Source of the DNA: Streptosporangiaceae bacterium | GTDB lineage: Bacteria > Actinomycetota > Actinomycetes > Streptosporangiales > Streptosporangiaceae | DNA: 64,000 bases | NCBI GenBank assembly: GCA_025934375.1 | Contig: JAICYD010000020.1 | Location: 1-64,000 of the forward strand | Direction of reading: 5' to 3' | Part shown: positions 33,788 to 46,727 of the stretch, in pieces | Layout of the letters: each line of letters starts with the position of its first letter | How positions within the stretch are numbered: position 1 is the first letter of the stretch | Made by a program: the position numbers and the translations under genes | Notes under the pieces: model-generated | Database searches by the model: none | The model's input: the letters and a program-made list of their open reading frames with translations, nothing else | Told to the model about the DNA's origin: nothing

Positions 33788-34905
33788 AGCTAGCCGGGGT
33801 GGAACTCCGCCGGATCCAGATGCCACTGGTGGCGCCGTTCCGTACGTCGTTCGGCACCGAGACCGCCCGCGACATCCTGCTGCTGCGCGCGGTCGCCAGC
33901 GCGGGATCCTCCGGGGAGGCCGAGGGCTGGGGCGAGTGCGTGGCGATGTCCGACCCGCTGTACTCCTCGGAGTACGTGGACGCCGCCGCCGACGTGCTGC
34001 GCCGTTTCCTGATCCCCAAGGTCGCCAGCGTCGCCGACCTCGACGGCGCGGGGGTCGGCGCCGCCCTGGAGCCGTTCAAGGGCCACTGGATGGCCAAGGC
34101 CGCCCTGGAGATGGCCGTCTTGGACGCCGAGTTGCGCCTGGCGGGCCGCTCCTGGGCCCGGGAGCTGGGCGCGACCCGCGACCGCGTGCCCTGCGGGGTG
34201 TCGGTCGGCATCATGAACTCGATCGGCGAGCTCGTCGACGCGGTCGCCGGCTACCTGGAGGCCGGCTACGTCCGGATCAAGCTCAAGATCGAGCCCGGCT
34301 GGGACGTCGAGCCGGTCCGGGCGGTGCGCGACCGGTTCGGCGACGACATCCTGCTGCAGGTCGACGCGAACACCGCCTACACCCTGGCCGACGCGCGGCA
34401 CCTGGCCAAGCTGGATGACTTCGGCCTGCTGCTGATGGAACAGCCGCTGCCCGAGGAGGACGTGCTCGGGCACGCGGAGCTGGCCAAGGTGGTGCGCACG
34501 CCGGTCTGCCTGGATGAGTCGATCACCTCGGCGCGCACCGCCGCGGCGGCGATCACGCTCGGCGCCTGCCAGGTCATCAACATCAAGCCGGGCCGGGTCG
34601 GCGGCTACCTGGAGGCCCGCCGGATCCACGACGTCGCCGCCGCGCACGGGATAGCGGTCTGGTGCGGCGGCATGCTGGAGACCGGCCTGGGCCGGGCCGC
34701 GAACGTTGCGCTGGCCGCGCTGCCCGGCTTCACGCTGCCCGGCGACACCTCAGCCTCCGACCGCTACTACCGGTCCGACATCACGACCCCGTTCCAGCTC
34801 CGCGACGGCCACCTGGACGTGCCCACCGGGCCCGGGCTCGGGCTGGCGCCGCTGCCCGACCGGCTGGCGGAGGTCACCACCTCGACTGAGTGGATTTCGC
34901 TGTAA
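33784..34905 (+). CDS. N-acylamino-acid racemase (o-succinylbenzoate synthase family)
   Basis: A 373-residue enolase-superfamily enzyme. Catalytic bases are Lys166/Lys168 (RIKLKIEPG) and Lys268 (NIKPGRVGG); magnesium ligands are Asp194 (QVDANTAY), Glu219 (LLMEQPL) and Asp244 (CLDES). The protein closely matches Amycolatopsis N-acylamino-acid racemase as I recall it, down to the opening MKLAGVELRRIQMPLVAPF. Family members racemise N-succinyl or N-acetyl amino acids and may also make o-succinylbenzoate; no menaquinone gene is nearby, so racemase is the better call. It ends the overlapping M20-GNAT-racemase trio. Confidence 0.93.
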   Translation: MKLAGVELRRIQMPLVAPFRTSFGTETARDILLLRAVASAGSSGEAEGWGECVAMSDPLYSSEYVDAAADVLRRFLIPKVASVADLDGAGVGAALEPFKGHWMAKAALEMAVLDAELRLAGRSWARELGATRDRVPCGVSVGIMNSIGELVDAVAGYLEAGYVRIKLKIEPGWDVEPVRAVRDRFGDDILLQVDANTAYTLADARHLAKLDDFGLLLMEQPLPEEDVLGHAELAKVVRTPVCLDESITSARTAAAAITLGACQVINIKPGRVGGYLEARRIHDVAAAHGIAVWCGGMLETGLGRAANVALAALPGFTLPGDTSASDRYYRSDITTPFQLRDGHLDVPTGPGLGLAPLPDRLAEVTTSTEWISL

Positions 34906-34911
34906 CTCCCT

Positions 34912-35043
34912 TCTCCGCGCCCCGCCCTTCCCCCGCCGCCCCGCTCTCCCCGCCCCGTCCCTCCCCCACCGTCCCGCTCTCCGCGCCCCGCCCTTCCCCC
35001 GTCACCCCGCTCTCCCCGCCCCGTCCCTCCCCCACCGCCCCGC
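34912..35043 (+). repeat. Four-copy 33-bp pyrimidine-rich tandem repeat
   Basis: Two 66-bp copies (34912-34977, 34978-35043) differ at only a few bases, and each consists of two similar 33-bp halves of C-rich sequence almost free of A and G on this strand. The tract fills the gap between the racemase stop (34905) and the PucR start (35065). The strand asymmetry may favour unusual DNA or block transcription between operon and regulator. Confidence 0.88.
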
Positions 35044-35064
35044 CGGACCAGGTAATTTCGGCTG

Positions 35065-36747
35065 GTGAGCATGCGCCCGCAGGCTAGCTTGCGCCGGGTC
35101 CTTGATGACCTGGGCGTCACGCTGCTGGAGCTTGTCGCCGGCGAACCGCCCGCGGCCCAGATCGGCGGAGTGGTGATCCACGACCCGGTGGATGAGCCGG
35201 CGCTGCCGCGGCACGCGCTCGTCCTCGGCGTCGGCGTGCGCGAGCCGGACGAGATCGCCGCTCTGCTGCGGACCCTGGGCCGCCACGAGGCCGCGGGCCT
35301 GGTGCTGCGGCTGCCCGTCCCGGCTCCCCAGCCGGTGCTCGACGCGGTCGCCGCCTCCGGCGTGCCGCTGCTCGGCTTGACCCGCGGCGCGTCGTGGGCG
35401 CAGCTCGCCGCGCTGTTGCGGTCCCTGCTGGCGGAGGGCGATGTCGGCGACGACGGCCCCGAGACGCTCGGCGGCCTGCCCTCCGGCGACCTGTTCGCGG
35501 TGGCGAACGCGGTCGCGGCGCTCATGGACGCGCCGGTCACCATCGAGGACAGGTCATCGCGGGTGCTGGCCTTCTCCGGGCGGCAGGACGAGGCGGACCT
35601 GTCCCGGGTGGAGACGATCCTGGGCCGCCAGGTCCCGGAACGGTACTCCCGCATGCTCACCGAGCGCGGCGTCTTCCGCGACCTGTACCGCAGCGACCAG
35701 CCGGTCTACATCGAGCCCCCCGGCGGGCTGGCCGACTTCATCGTCCCCCGCGCCGCCGTCGCGGTCCGGGCCGGCGATGAGGTCCTCGGCTCGATCTGGG
35801 CCGCGGTCCGCGAGCCGCTTACCCCGGACCGGGAGCAGGCGATGCGGGACGCGGCGCGCCTGGTCGCCCTGCACATGCTGCGGATCCGGGCCGGCGCCGA
35901 CGTTGGCCGCCGGCTGCGCACCGACCTGGTCAGCACCGCCTTGGAAGGCGGGACCGGCGCGGGCGAGGCGGTCAGCCGGCTGGGGCTGGCTGACCAGCCC
36001 GTCGTGGTGCTCGCCCTAGCCGTCCCCGGGATCGCGAACGCTGATCTCACCGAGCACCGCGCCGCCGGGGCCAGCGCCGCCGGGGCCAGCACGGCCGGGA
36101 CTAGCGCCGCGCTGGCCACCGAGCGGCAGCGCCTCGGCGACGGGCTGGCGATGCACTTGAACGCGATCCATCCGCGGTGCGCGATCGCGCTCATCGGCGA
36201 CGTCACCTACGGCCTGTTGCCGGTCACCGCGGGGACTGACGGGGAGCAGCGCGCGGCCCGGATCGCCGCGGACTTCCTGGACCGGATCGGCGGTCGTGGC
36301 CAGGCGGTGATCGCCATCGGCCACGTGGCCAGCGACGCGGCCGGTCTGCCGGCGGCGCGCGCGCACGCCGACCGGGTCCTGCGGGTGCTGCTGGGCGGAG
36401 CATCATCCGGCGGCCGGCGGGTCGCCTGCCTGTCCGACGTTCACGCGGAGGCGCTGCTGATGGAACTCCGCGACCTGGCCGCCGCCCACGGTGACCAGCC
36501 AACCGGCGCGGTCGCGCGGCTGCTGCGCTACGACGCCGAGCACGGCACGAACCTGGTCGACACGCTCCGCGCGTGGCTGGACGCCTTCGGCGACGTCTCG
36601 GTGGCCGCGGCGGCCATGTTCGTGCACGTGAACACCTTCCGTTACCGCCTGCGGCGACTGGCCGAGGTGAGCGGCATCGATCTCACCGACCCCGAGCAGC
36701 GCTTCGCCGCCATGCTGCAGCTACGAGTCATGTCCCGCCGCGACTGA
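35065..36747 (+). CDS. PucR/CdaR-type transcriptional regulator
   Basis: A 560-residue regulator with a PucR N-terminal domain (about 10-125), a GAF-like central region (about 140-290) and a C-terminal PucR helix-turn-helix (VAAAAMFVHVNTFRYRLRRLAEVSGIDL, about 515-542). Three 15-bp repeats (36061-36105) encode an Ala/Gly/Ser insertion in the middle. PucR proteins sense metabolites and activate catabolic genes; placed directly after the racemase it is the natural candidate controller of the peptide/D-amino-acid operon. GTG 35065 is the start of the conserved part. The repeat tract separates it from the operon, so it may have its own promoter. Confidence 0.88.
   Translation: MSMRPQASLRRVLDDLGVTLLELVAGEPPAAQIGGVVIHDPVDEPALPRHALVLGVGVREPDEIAALLRTLGRHEAAGLVLRLPVPAPQPVLDAVAASGVPLLGLTRGASWAQLAALLRSLLAEGDVGDDGPETLGGLPSGDLFAVANAVAALMDAPVTIEDRSSRVLAFSGRQDEADLSRVETILGRQVPERYSRMLTERGVFRDLYRSDQPVYIEPPGGLADFIVPRAAVAVRAGDEVLGSIWAAVREPLTPDREQAMRDAARLVALHMLRIRAGADVGRRLRTDLVSTALEGGTGAGEAVSRLGLADQPVVVLALAVPGIANADLTEHRAAGASAAGASTAGTSAALATERQRLGDGLAMHLNAIHPRCAIALIGDVTYGLLPVTAGTDGEQRAARIAADFLDRIGGRGQAVIAIGHVASDAAGLPAARAHADRVLRVLLGGASSGGRRVACLSDVHAEALLMELRDLAAAHGDQPTGAVARLLRYDAEHGTNLVDTLRAWLDAFGDVSVAAAAMFVHVNTFRYRLRRLAEVSGIDLTDPEQRFAAMLQLRVMSRRD
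36061..36105 (+). repeat. 15-bp tandem repeat in the PucR gene
   Basis: Two identical 15-bp units (36061-36075, 36076-36090) and a third diverged unit (36091-36105) encode AAGAS-like pentapeptides in a linker between the GAF-like region and the C-terminal half. Confidence 0.85.
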
Positions 36748-36801
36748 TTCTCAGCGAACGTTCAATAATTGACGCAAGAGACTCGAATATCTGATCTATT
36801 A

Positions 36802-38745
36802 ATGATAGTGTTTGGTGTAGCTTCCAGTGCTGATCATTTCGAACAGGCGAGAGTGGATGAGCTGAGCGGAGGTGCGTGGGTGGACTTCATGGCCGAGAAG
36901 CCGGGCGATGCCCGCGCGCGCCTCGCCGGCGATAGACGCGACGACCGGCTGGCGGAATTCGCGCAGGACCGGTACGGGGACACTGCCCGGCCGAACGCGT
37001 GGCACGTGATGGTCCTCAGCGACCTGACCGGCGCGGATGATCGGTGCCCGGGCGCGACCGACGACGAGGCCCTCGGGCTGATGGGCCGCTGGAAGGCGGC
37101 CGAGTCGTGGGCGGCGGCGCGCAAGCTCGGCGTGGTGCGGGAGATGATCCGCCGCCGCGCCATCCCCGAGAAGGGCATGGCGACGGCGGACCTGCCCTGG
37201 GAATGGGAGCCAGACCTTCAGCACGAGGTGGCCGCCCAGCTACGCGTCTCCCTGATCGCCGCAGGTAAGCTGCTGCACCTCGCCTGGTCACTGGGGGCCC
37301 GGCTCCCCCGCGTCGGCGACGCCCTGGCCGATGGCCGGCTCGATCCCGGGCAGGCCACGATGATCATTGCCGAGACCGACGCCCTGCCCGACGATAAGGC
37401 GGCCGCGGCCGAGGAACTGATCCTGGCCGGCCTCGATGACTGCCGCACCTGGGCCGACCTGCTGCGCCTGGTCCAGCGGGCGGTGTGCACGGTGGATCCC
37501 GACGGCGCCCGCAGGCGCCGTGAGCAGGCCGAGCGGGAGTCGGCGCGGGTCCGCCTGTGGCGGGAATCATCTGGCGCGTGCGCGCTGGCCGGGCACGCGC
37601 TGCCCACCGATGAGGCCCTGGCCGCGTGGGGGCACGTGGAGGCCCGCGCCCAGCACTACCGTGCCCAGGGCATAAGGGAGTACATCGACCTGCTGCGGGT
37701 GATGGCCTACCTCGACCTGCTGACCGGGACCCCCGCCGGGGAACGGATCGCCCGGTGGACGGCCGAGGCCGCCGCGAAGGAAGGCACCGCGACTCCCGGC
37801 CAGGGCAATAGCGACCCGCCGGAAGACGGCCGTCCCGGCCGCGGCGACAGCACCGACCATCCCAGCGCGTCCAGCCCCGCCGACGCTCACCCGGCTGATA
37901 CCGGTCCCCGCGACAGTTCCCCCGAAGGCGGGTCCCCCGGTGGCGCTCGCCCCGCTGATGCCGGCGCCGGGCCGGAACTGCGGGCGAAGGTGAACCTGAC
38001 CATCCCGGTGGGCACCGCCACCGGGCGGGACAACCGGCCCGGCGAAGCCTGGGAGCTCGGCGCCCTCGACCCCGACCTCGCCCGCCAGCTCCTCGCGGCG
38101 GCCGCCCGCAGCCCCGGCAGCGAGTTCTGCGTCACCGTGACCGACGAGCACGGGTACGCGGTCGGCCACGGCTGCGCCAAGCCCGGCCGGCCCGCGAAGA
38201 CCACCAGCCATGGCAGGCAGCCAACGGGCAAGCCCCCGCCAGGGCCCGCCCCGCCCGCACGCCAGGCGACCTTCACCCGCCGCGACCGGCCCGGCCCGCC
38301 CGGCGGATTCGGGTCATGGGCACTCACCCTGCCCGGCATGGGCACCACGTTCACCGTGGACCTCAGGCCTGTCCCCACTCACGCCTGCGACCACGCCTAC
38401 GAGACGGCCGGCCACGACCCCGGTGACTGGCTGCGGCACGTCGTCCAGGTCCGCGACGGCAAGTGCTCGTTTCCCTCCTGCGGGAGGCATGCCCGCGAGT
38501 CAGACTTCGAGCACGCCACCCCGCATGAGGAAGGCGGGAAGACCTGCGCGTGCAACTGCCACGCCTGCAGCCGGACCTGCCACCAGGTCAAGCAGCGACC
38601 CGGGTGGGGCGTCACCTCACCTAAGCCCGGCTGGCACCAGTGGATGACTCCTTCCGGCCGCGCCTACACGCAGGGACCCTGGCAGTATCCGGCGTTATGC
38701 CGCGCGGGCCGCCTCGCGATGACCCGCGAGACCGTCGGCTCGTGA
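36802..38745 (+). CDS. DUF222 and HNH endonuclease domain protein
   Basis: A 647-residue protein of the REP13E12 type: an alpha-helical DUF222 region (about 100-310), a long Ser/Pro/Gly/Asp-rich linker (about 330-400) and a C-terminal HNH-like module (VRDGKCSFPSCGRHARESDFEHATPHEEGG then CACNCHACSRTCHQVKQRP, about 555-600). The usual third His pair reads TCH here, so the nuclease site is a variant. ATG 36802 is preferred because the upstream 50 bases are AT-rich and unlike coding sequence; TTG 36769 is an alternative that would place its start within a TTGACG promoter-like element. Such proteins are often multicopy and mobile; DNA cleavage is inferred. Confidence 0.82.
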   Translation: MIVFGVASSADHFEQARVDELSGGAWVDFMAEKPGDARARLAGDRRDDRLAEFAQDRYGDTARPNAWHVMVLSDLTGADDRCPGATDDEALGLMGRWKAAESWAAARKLGVVREMIRRRAIPEKGMATADLPWEWEPDLQHEVAAQLRVSLIAAGKLLHLAWSLGARLPRVGDALADGRLDPGQATMIIAETDALPDDKAAAAEELILAGLDDCRTWADLLRLVQRAVCTVDPDGARRRREQAERESARVRLWRESSGACALAGHALPTDEALAAWGHVEARAQHYRAQGIREYIDLLRVMAYLDLLTGTPAGERIARWTAEAAAKEGTATPGQGNSDPPEDGRPGRGDSTDHPSASSPADAHPADTGPRDSSPEGGSPGGARPADAGAGPELRAKVNLTIPVGTATGRDNRPGEAWELGALDPDLARQLLAAAARSPGSEFCVTVTDEHGYAVGHGCAKPGRPAKTTSHGRQPTGKPPPGPAPPARQATFTRRDRPGPPGGFGSWALTLPGMGTTFTVDLRPVPTHACDHAYETAGHDPGDWLRHVVQVRDGKCSFPSCGRHARESDFEHATPHEEGGKTCACNCHACSRTCHQVKQRPGWGVTSPKPGWHQWMTPSGRAYTQGPWQYPALCRAGRLAMTRETVGS

Positions 38746-38770
38746 GACCGCCGGGCAGCGCGGCGGCGCC

Positions 38771-41878
<3,108 letters not shown>

Positions 41879-41975
41879 GCCGTGATTATCCCATCCGGAA
41901 GTGCCGTTCTCGAACGAATAACCGGCGCGTGCGCGCGCTACTTCCCGTATGGCCGCGGGCGTTTAGACTGGCGGC

Positions 41976-42377
41976 ATGGAGAAGGTGAACAGGTCCGAGG
42001 CGCAGTGGCGGGAGCGGCTCACGCCCGATGAGTACCGGGTGCTACGGCAGGCGGGCACCGAGCGGCCGTTCACTGGGGAATACACCAACACCAAGACCCG
42101 CGGGGTCTACCACTGCCGGGCATGCGGGGCGGAGCTGTTCCGGTCCGAGGCCAAGTTCGAGTCCCACTGCGGCTGGCCGTCGTTCTACCAGCCCGTCGAG
42201 GGGGACGCGGTGACGCTCATCGAGGACCGGTCGCACGGGATGCTCCGGGTCGAGGCGCGCTGCGCCGCTTGCGGCTCCCACCTAGGGCACGTGTTCACCG
42301 GCGAGGGCTACGACACGCCGACCGACGAGCGGTGGTGCATCAACTCGATCTCCCTGACCTTGGATCCAGCCGAGTAG
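41976..42377 (+). CDS. msrB: Peptide-methionine (R)-S-oxide reductase
   Basis: A 133-residue MsrB with both zinc-binding CxxC pairs (YHCRACG near 47-50 and RCAACGSHLGHVF near 96-99) and catalytic Cys121 in RWCINS. It reduces the R epimer of oxidised methionine in proteins with thioredoxin as electron donor. Length is standard and ATG 41976 starts the conserved text (MEKVNRSEAQWRERLTP). A methyltransferase gene begins nine bases after its stop and may be co-transcribed. Confidence 0.96.
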   Translation: MEKVNRSEAQWRERLTPDEYRVLRQAGTERPFTGEYTNTKTRGVYHCRACGAELFRSEAKFESHCGWPSFYQPVEGDAVTLIEDRSHGMLRVEARCAACGSHLGHVFTGEGYDTPTDERWCINSISLTLDPAE

Positions 42378-42386
42378 CCCGCGGGC

Positions 42387-43217
42387 GTGCGGCCGGACGG
42401 GGAGATCACGCGGGGAACGACCAACCCCAGCCGGCTACGGCGGGTGGACCGCTGGATCGCGCAGGCGACGGCGGGCGCGCTGCGCGCGGCCACGCGCCCG
42501 CTGATCGTCGACCTGGGCTACGGAGCCTCGCCGGTGACCACGCTGGAACTGTACCGGAGGGTCCGCGCGGTGGCCCCGGACGCCGAGGTGACCGGCCTGG
42601 AGATCGACCCGGGCCGGGTTGCCTCCGCTAGCCGCCGCCTGGCGGAACTGCGGGCCGCCGGAGACGACCTGCCGGGGCTGTCCTTCGCTGTCGGGGGCTT
42701 TGAGTTGCCGCTGCCCCGCCCGCCGATGCTCATCCGGGCGTTCAACGTGCTGCGCCAGTACCCGGAGGAGCGGGCCTGGGCTGCCTGGTCCCGGCTCCGC
42801 TCCGGGCTGGCCGACGGCGGCCTGCTGGTCGAGGGCACCTGCGACGAGATCGGCCGCCGCGCCGTCTGGGTCGCCCTTCCCGCCGTGCCCGGCGGCGGGG
42901 AGGGGCTGATCACCTTCTCGGCCCGGCTGGCCTCGCTGGAGCGGCCCTCGGACCTGGCCGAGCGACTCCCCAAGACGCTGATCCACCGCAACGTGCCCGG
43001 GGAGCCGGTGCACCAGTTCCTGCTGGACTTCGACCGGGCCTGGGACCGCGCCGCGCCCTACTCCCCCTTCGGCCAGCGGCAGCGCTGGCTGGCCGCGGTC
43101 ACCTCCCTATCGGCCACGTGGCCGGTCATGGGCCACCCGCCATTCGGCGGCCACCGCCGCTGGCGCCTGGGCGAGGTGACCCTCCCGTGGGGCGCGCTCG
43201 CCCCGCCCGCGCGCTGA
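42387..43217 (+). CDS. Class I SAM-dependent methyltransferase
   Basis: A 276-residue protein. The SAM-binding motif I is VDLGYGASP (near 46), the acidic residue of motif II lies in VTGLEIDPGRVASA (near 72), and ELYRRVRAV between them is typical of an actinomycete methyltransferase-like group. The second half is variable. GTG 42387 lies nine bases after msrB. The methylated substrate is unknown. Confidence 0.83.
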   Translation: MRPDGEITRGTTNPSRLRRVDRWIAQATAGALRAATRPLIVDLGYGASPVTTLELYRRVRAVAPDAEVTGLEIDPGRVASASRRLAELRAAGDDLPGLSFAVGGFELPLPRPPMLIRAFNVLRQYPEERAWAAWSRLRSGLADGGLLVEGTCDEIGRRAVWVALPAVPGGGEGLITFSARLASLERPSDLAERLPKTLIHRNVPGEPVHQFLLDFDRAWDRAAPYSPFGQRQRWLAAVTSLSATWPVMGHPPFGGHRRWRLGEVTLPWGALAPPAR

Positions 43218-43291
43218 ACCCCGGCCCGCGCCGTCACGGTCCCTTCCACTGTGGCCGACAACGGTGGCCGTGGCATGATCAGTGAGGTTTA

Positions 43292-45150
<1,859 letters not shown>

Positions 45151-45157
<7 letters not shown>

Positions 45158-45206
45158 GCCCTGCCCCGGTAAGCCCTGGCCCCGGTGAGCCCTGCCCGGT
45201 AAGGGC
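45151..45206. repeat. 15-bp tandem repeat at a convergent gene overlap
   Basis: Three 15-bp units of CCGGTAAGCCCTGCC type (45151-45165, 45166-45180, 45182-45196) and a partial fourth occupy the ends of two convergent genes. The first unit supplies the TAA stop of the PrsW gene; on the minus strand the same repeats encode a Gly-Leu-Pro-Gly-Gln tail of the DJ-1/PfpI protein. Confidence 0.8.
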
Positions 45207-45761
45207 CGGCCCGCCAGCGTCTCGCGGCGCCACCGGCTCAAGACCTCGATGAGCTGGCGGGCGAAGGCGGGGATGTCGTCCGGCCAGCGGCTGGTGACGA
45301 GCAGGTCGTCCACGACCACCTCCCGGTCGATGCGGCTGGCGCCGGCGTTGCGCAAGTCGGTGGCCAGCGACGGCCAGGACGTCAGGGTGCGGCCGCTGAC
45401 GACGCCGGCCTCGACCAGCATCCACGGCGCGTGGCAGATCGCCCCGACCGGCTTGCCCTGGTCGAAGAAGTCGCGGACGAACCGGACGGCGTCGGGGCTC
45501 GTCCGCAGCGCGTCTGGGTTGGCGACGCCGCCGGGTAGGACGAGGGCGTCGTAGTCAGCTCCGCTGACCCCGGTGACCAGCCGGTCCACGCGGACCGTGC
45601 CCGACTTGTCGTGGTGACGGGCCATCTGGATCTCACCGGGCTCGACCGAGACGAGCTCCACGTCAGCGCCCGCGTCGCGCAGCGCTTGCCATGGACCGGT
45701 CAGCTCGGACTCCTCAACCATGTCGGTCGCCAGGAACGCGACCTTCATGCCCTTCAGCTCC

Positions 45762-46706
45762 TCAGCCATTGCGTCCTCCCGGTGGTTGGTTGCCTGCCGC
45801 TCGCGCACCGTACCTCGCCGGCGATCCTGCGGGGCTACCCCGCCCGGCCCGGGGTAACCCTGACCGGAGGGCGGCCCGCGCGGCCGCCCCGACCTGGCCC
45901 GCGTACGACGCGCCGTACAGGCACGCGTGCACCAGCAGCGGGTGCAACTGGTGCAGCGGCACCCGTGATCGCCAGCCGCCGGCCAGCGGCGCGACCTCGT
46001 CGTAGCCGCGCAGGATCTCCGCGATGTACGGCGCGCCGAACAGCGCCAGCATCGCCAGGTCGGTCTCACGGTGCCCGCCGTGCGCGGCCGGGTCGACCAG
46101 CCATCCCATCCCGCGCGACCACACGATGTTCCCCGACCACAGGTCACCGTGGATCCGGGCCGGCGGTTCCGGCGGCCCGGCTAGCTCCCCGGCCCGGGCG
46201 ATCACCGCCTCCACCGCGGCGGCGTCAGCGGCCGCCAGGAACCCGCGGTCCCTCGCCATGGCCAGGTACGGAACGAGCCGGTGCTCCGCGTACCAGTCAC
46301 CCCATCTCGTTGGGGGCGCGCTGAGCGTGGTGGGCACGGGCAGGCCCGCGATGTAGCCGGGCCACGGGGCACCGAACGCCCGCGCGCCGGCGGCGTGCGT
46401 GCGGGCCAGCGCGGCGCCAAATCCCGCGGCGGCCTCCGGCGTGGCCCGGCCGGACGGCAGCATCTCGATGACGAGCGTGTCCCCGGTAACGGCGATGACC
46501 TCCGGGACGGGAGCGGCCGCGCCGTCCGCGGCCCTGGCCTCGGCGAGCCACTGCAGCCCGCTCGCCTCCGCCGCCAGTTCGGCGGATCGGCCGGCCCCGG
46601 TGACCTGCTTGACGAACGCCGTCCGGCCGTCGGTGAGGGTCGCCGCCAGGTGCCGGGCCCCGTGCGACTCGCCGATCACGGCCGCCTCGCTGAATTCCAC
46701 GCCCAC
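45762..46706 (-). CDS. Fructosamine/ketosamine 3-kinase family protein
   Basis: This 314-residue protein has an aminoglycoside-kinase-like fold. The catalytic loop is RIHGDLWSGNIVW (near 187-199) and the metal-binding Asp is in WLVDPAAHGGHRETDLAML (near 206). FN3K-family kinases phosphorylate sugar adducts on protein lysines so that they fall off, repairing glycated proteins; some bacterial members act on ribulosamines. It overlaps the downstream DJ-1/PfpI gene, suggesting a joint deglycation function. The last 30 residues are Gly/Ala/Arg-rich and unlikely to be structured. Confidence 0.9.
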   Translation of the reverse strand: MGVEFSEAAVIGESHGARHLAATLTDGRTAFVKQVTGAGRSAELAAEASGLQWLAEARAADGAAAPVPEVIAVTGDTLVIEMLPSGRATPEAAAGFGAALARTHAAGARAFGAPWPGYIAGLPVPTTLSAPPTRWGDWYAEHRLVPYLAMARDRGFLAAADAAAVEAVIARAGELAGPPEPPARIHGDLWSGNIVWSRGMGWLVDPAAHGGHRETDLAMLALFGAPYIAEILRGYDEVAPLAGGWRSRVPLHQLHPLLVHACLYGASYAGQVGAAARAALRSGLPRAGRGSPAGSPARYGARAAGNQPPGGRNG

Positions 46707-46727
46707 GCGGACAACTTCCCCGGATCG

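Noticed and set aside
33784..34905. MenC (o-succinylbenzoate synthase) as primary role
   Set aside because: No menaquinone genes are in the window and the GNAT and M20 partners point to N-acylamino-acid racemisation; side activity as OSBS remains possible.
36769..36801. TTG 36769 as start of the HNH gene
   Set aside because: The stretch is AT-rich and looks like promoter rather than coding DNA; ATG 36802 opens the conserved protein text.
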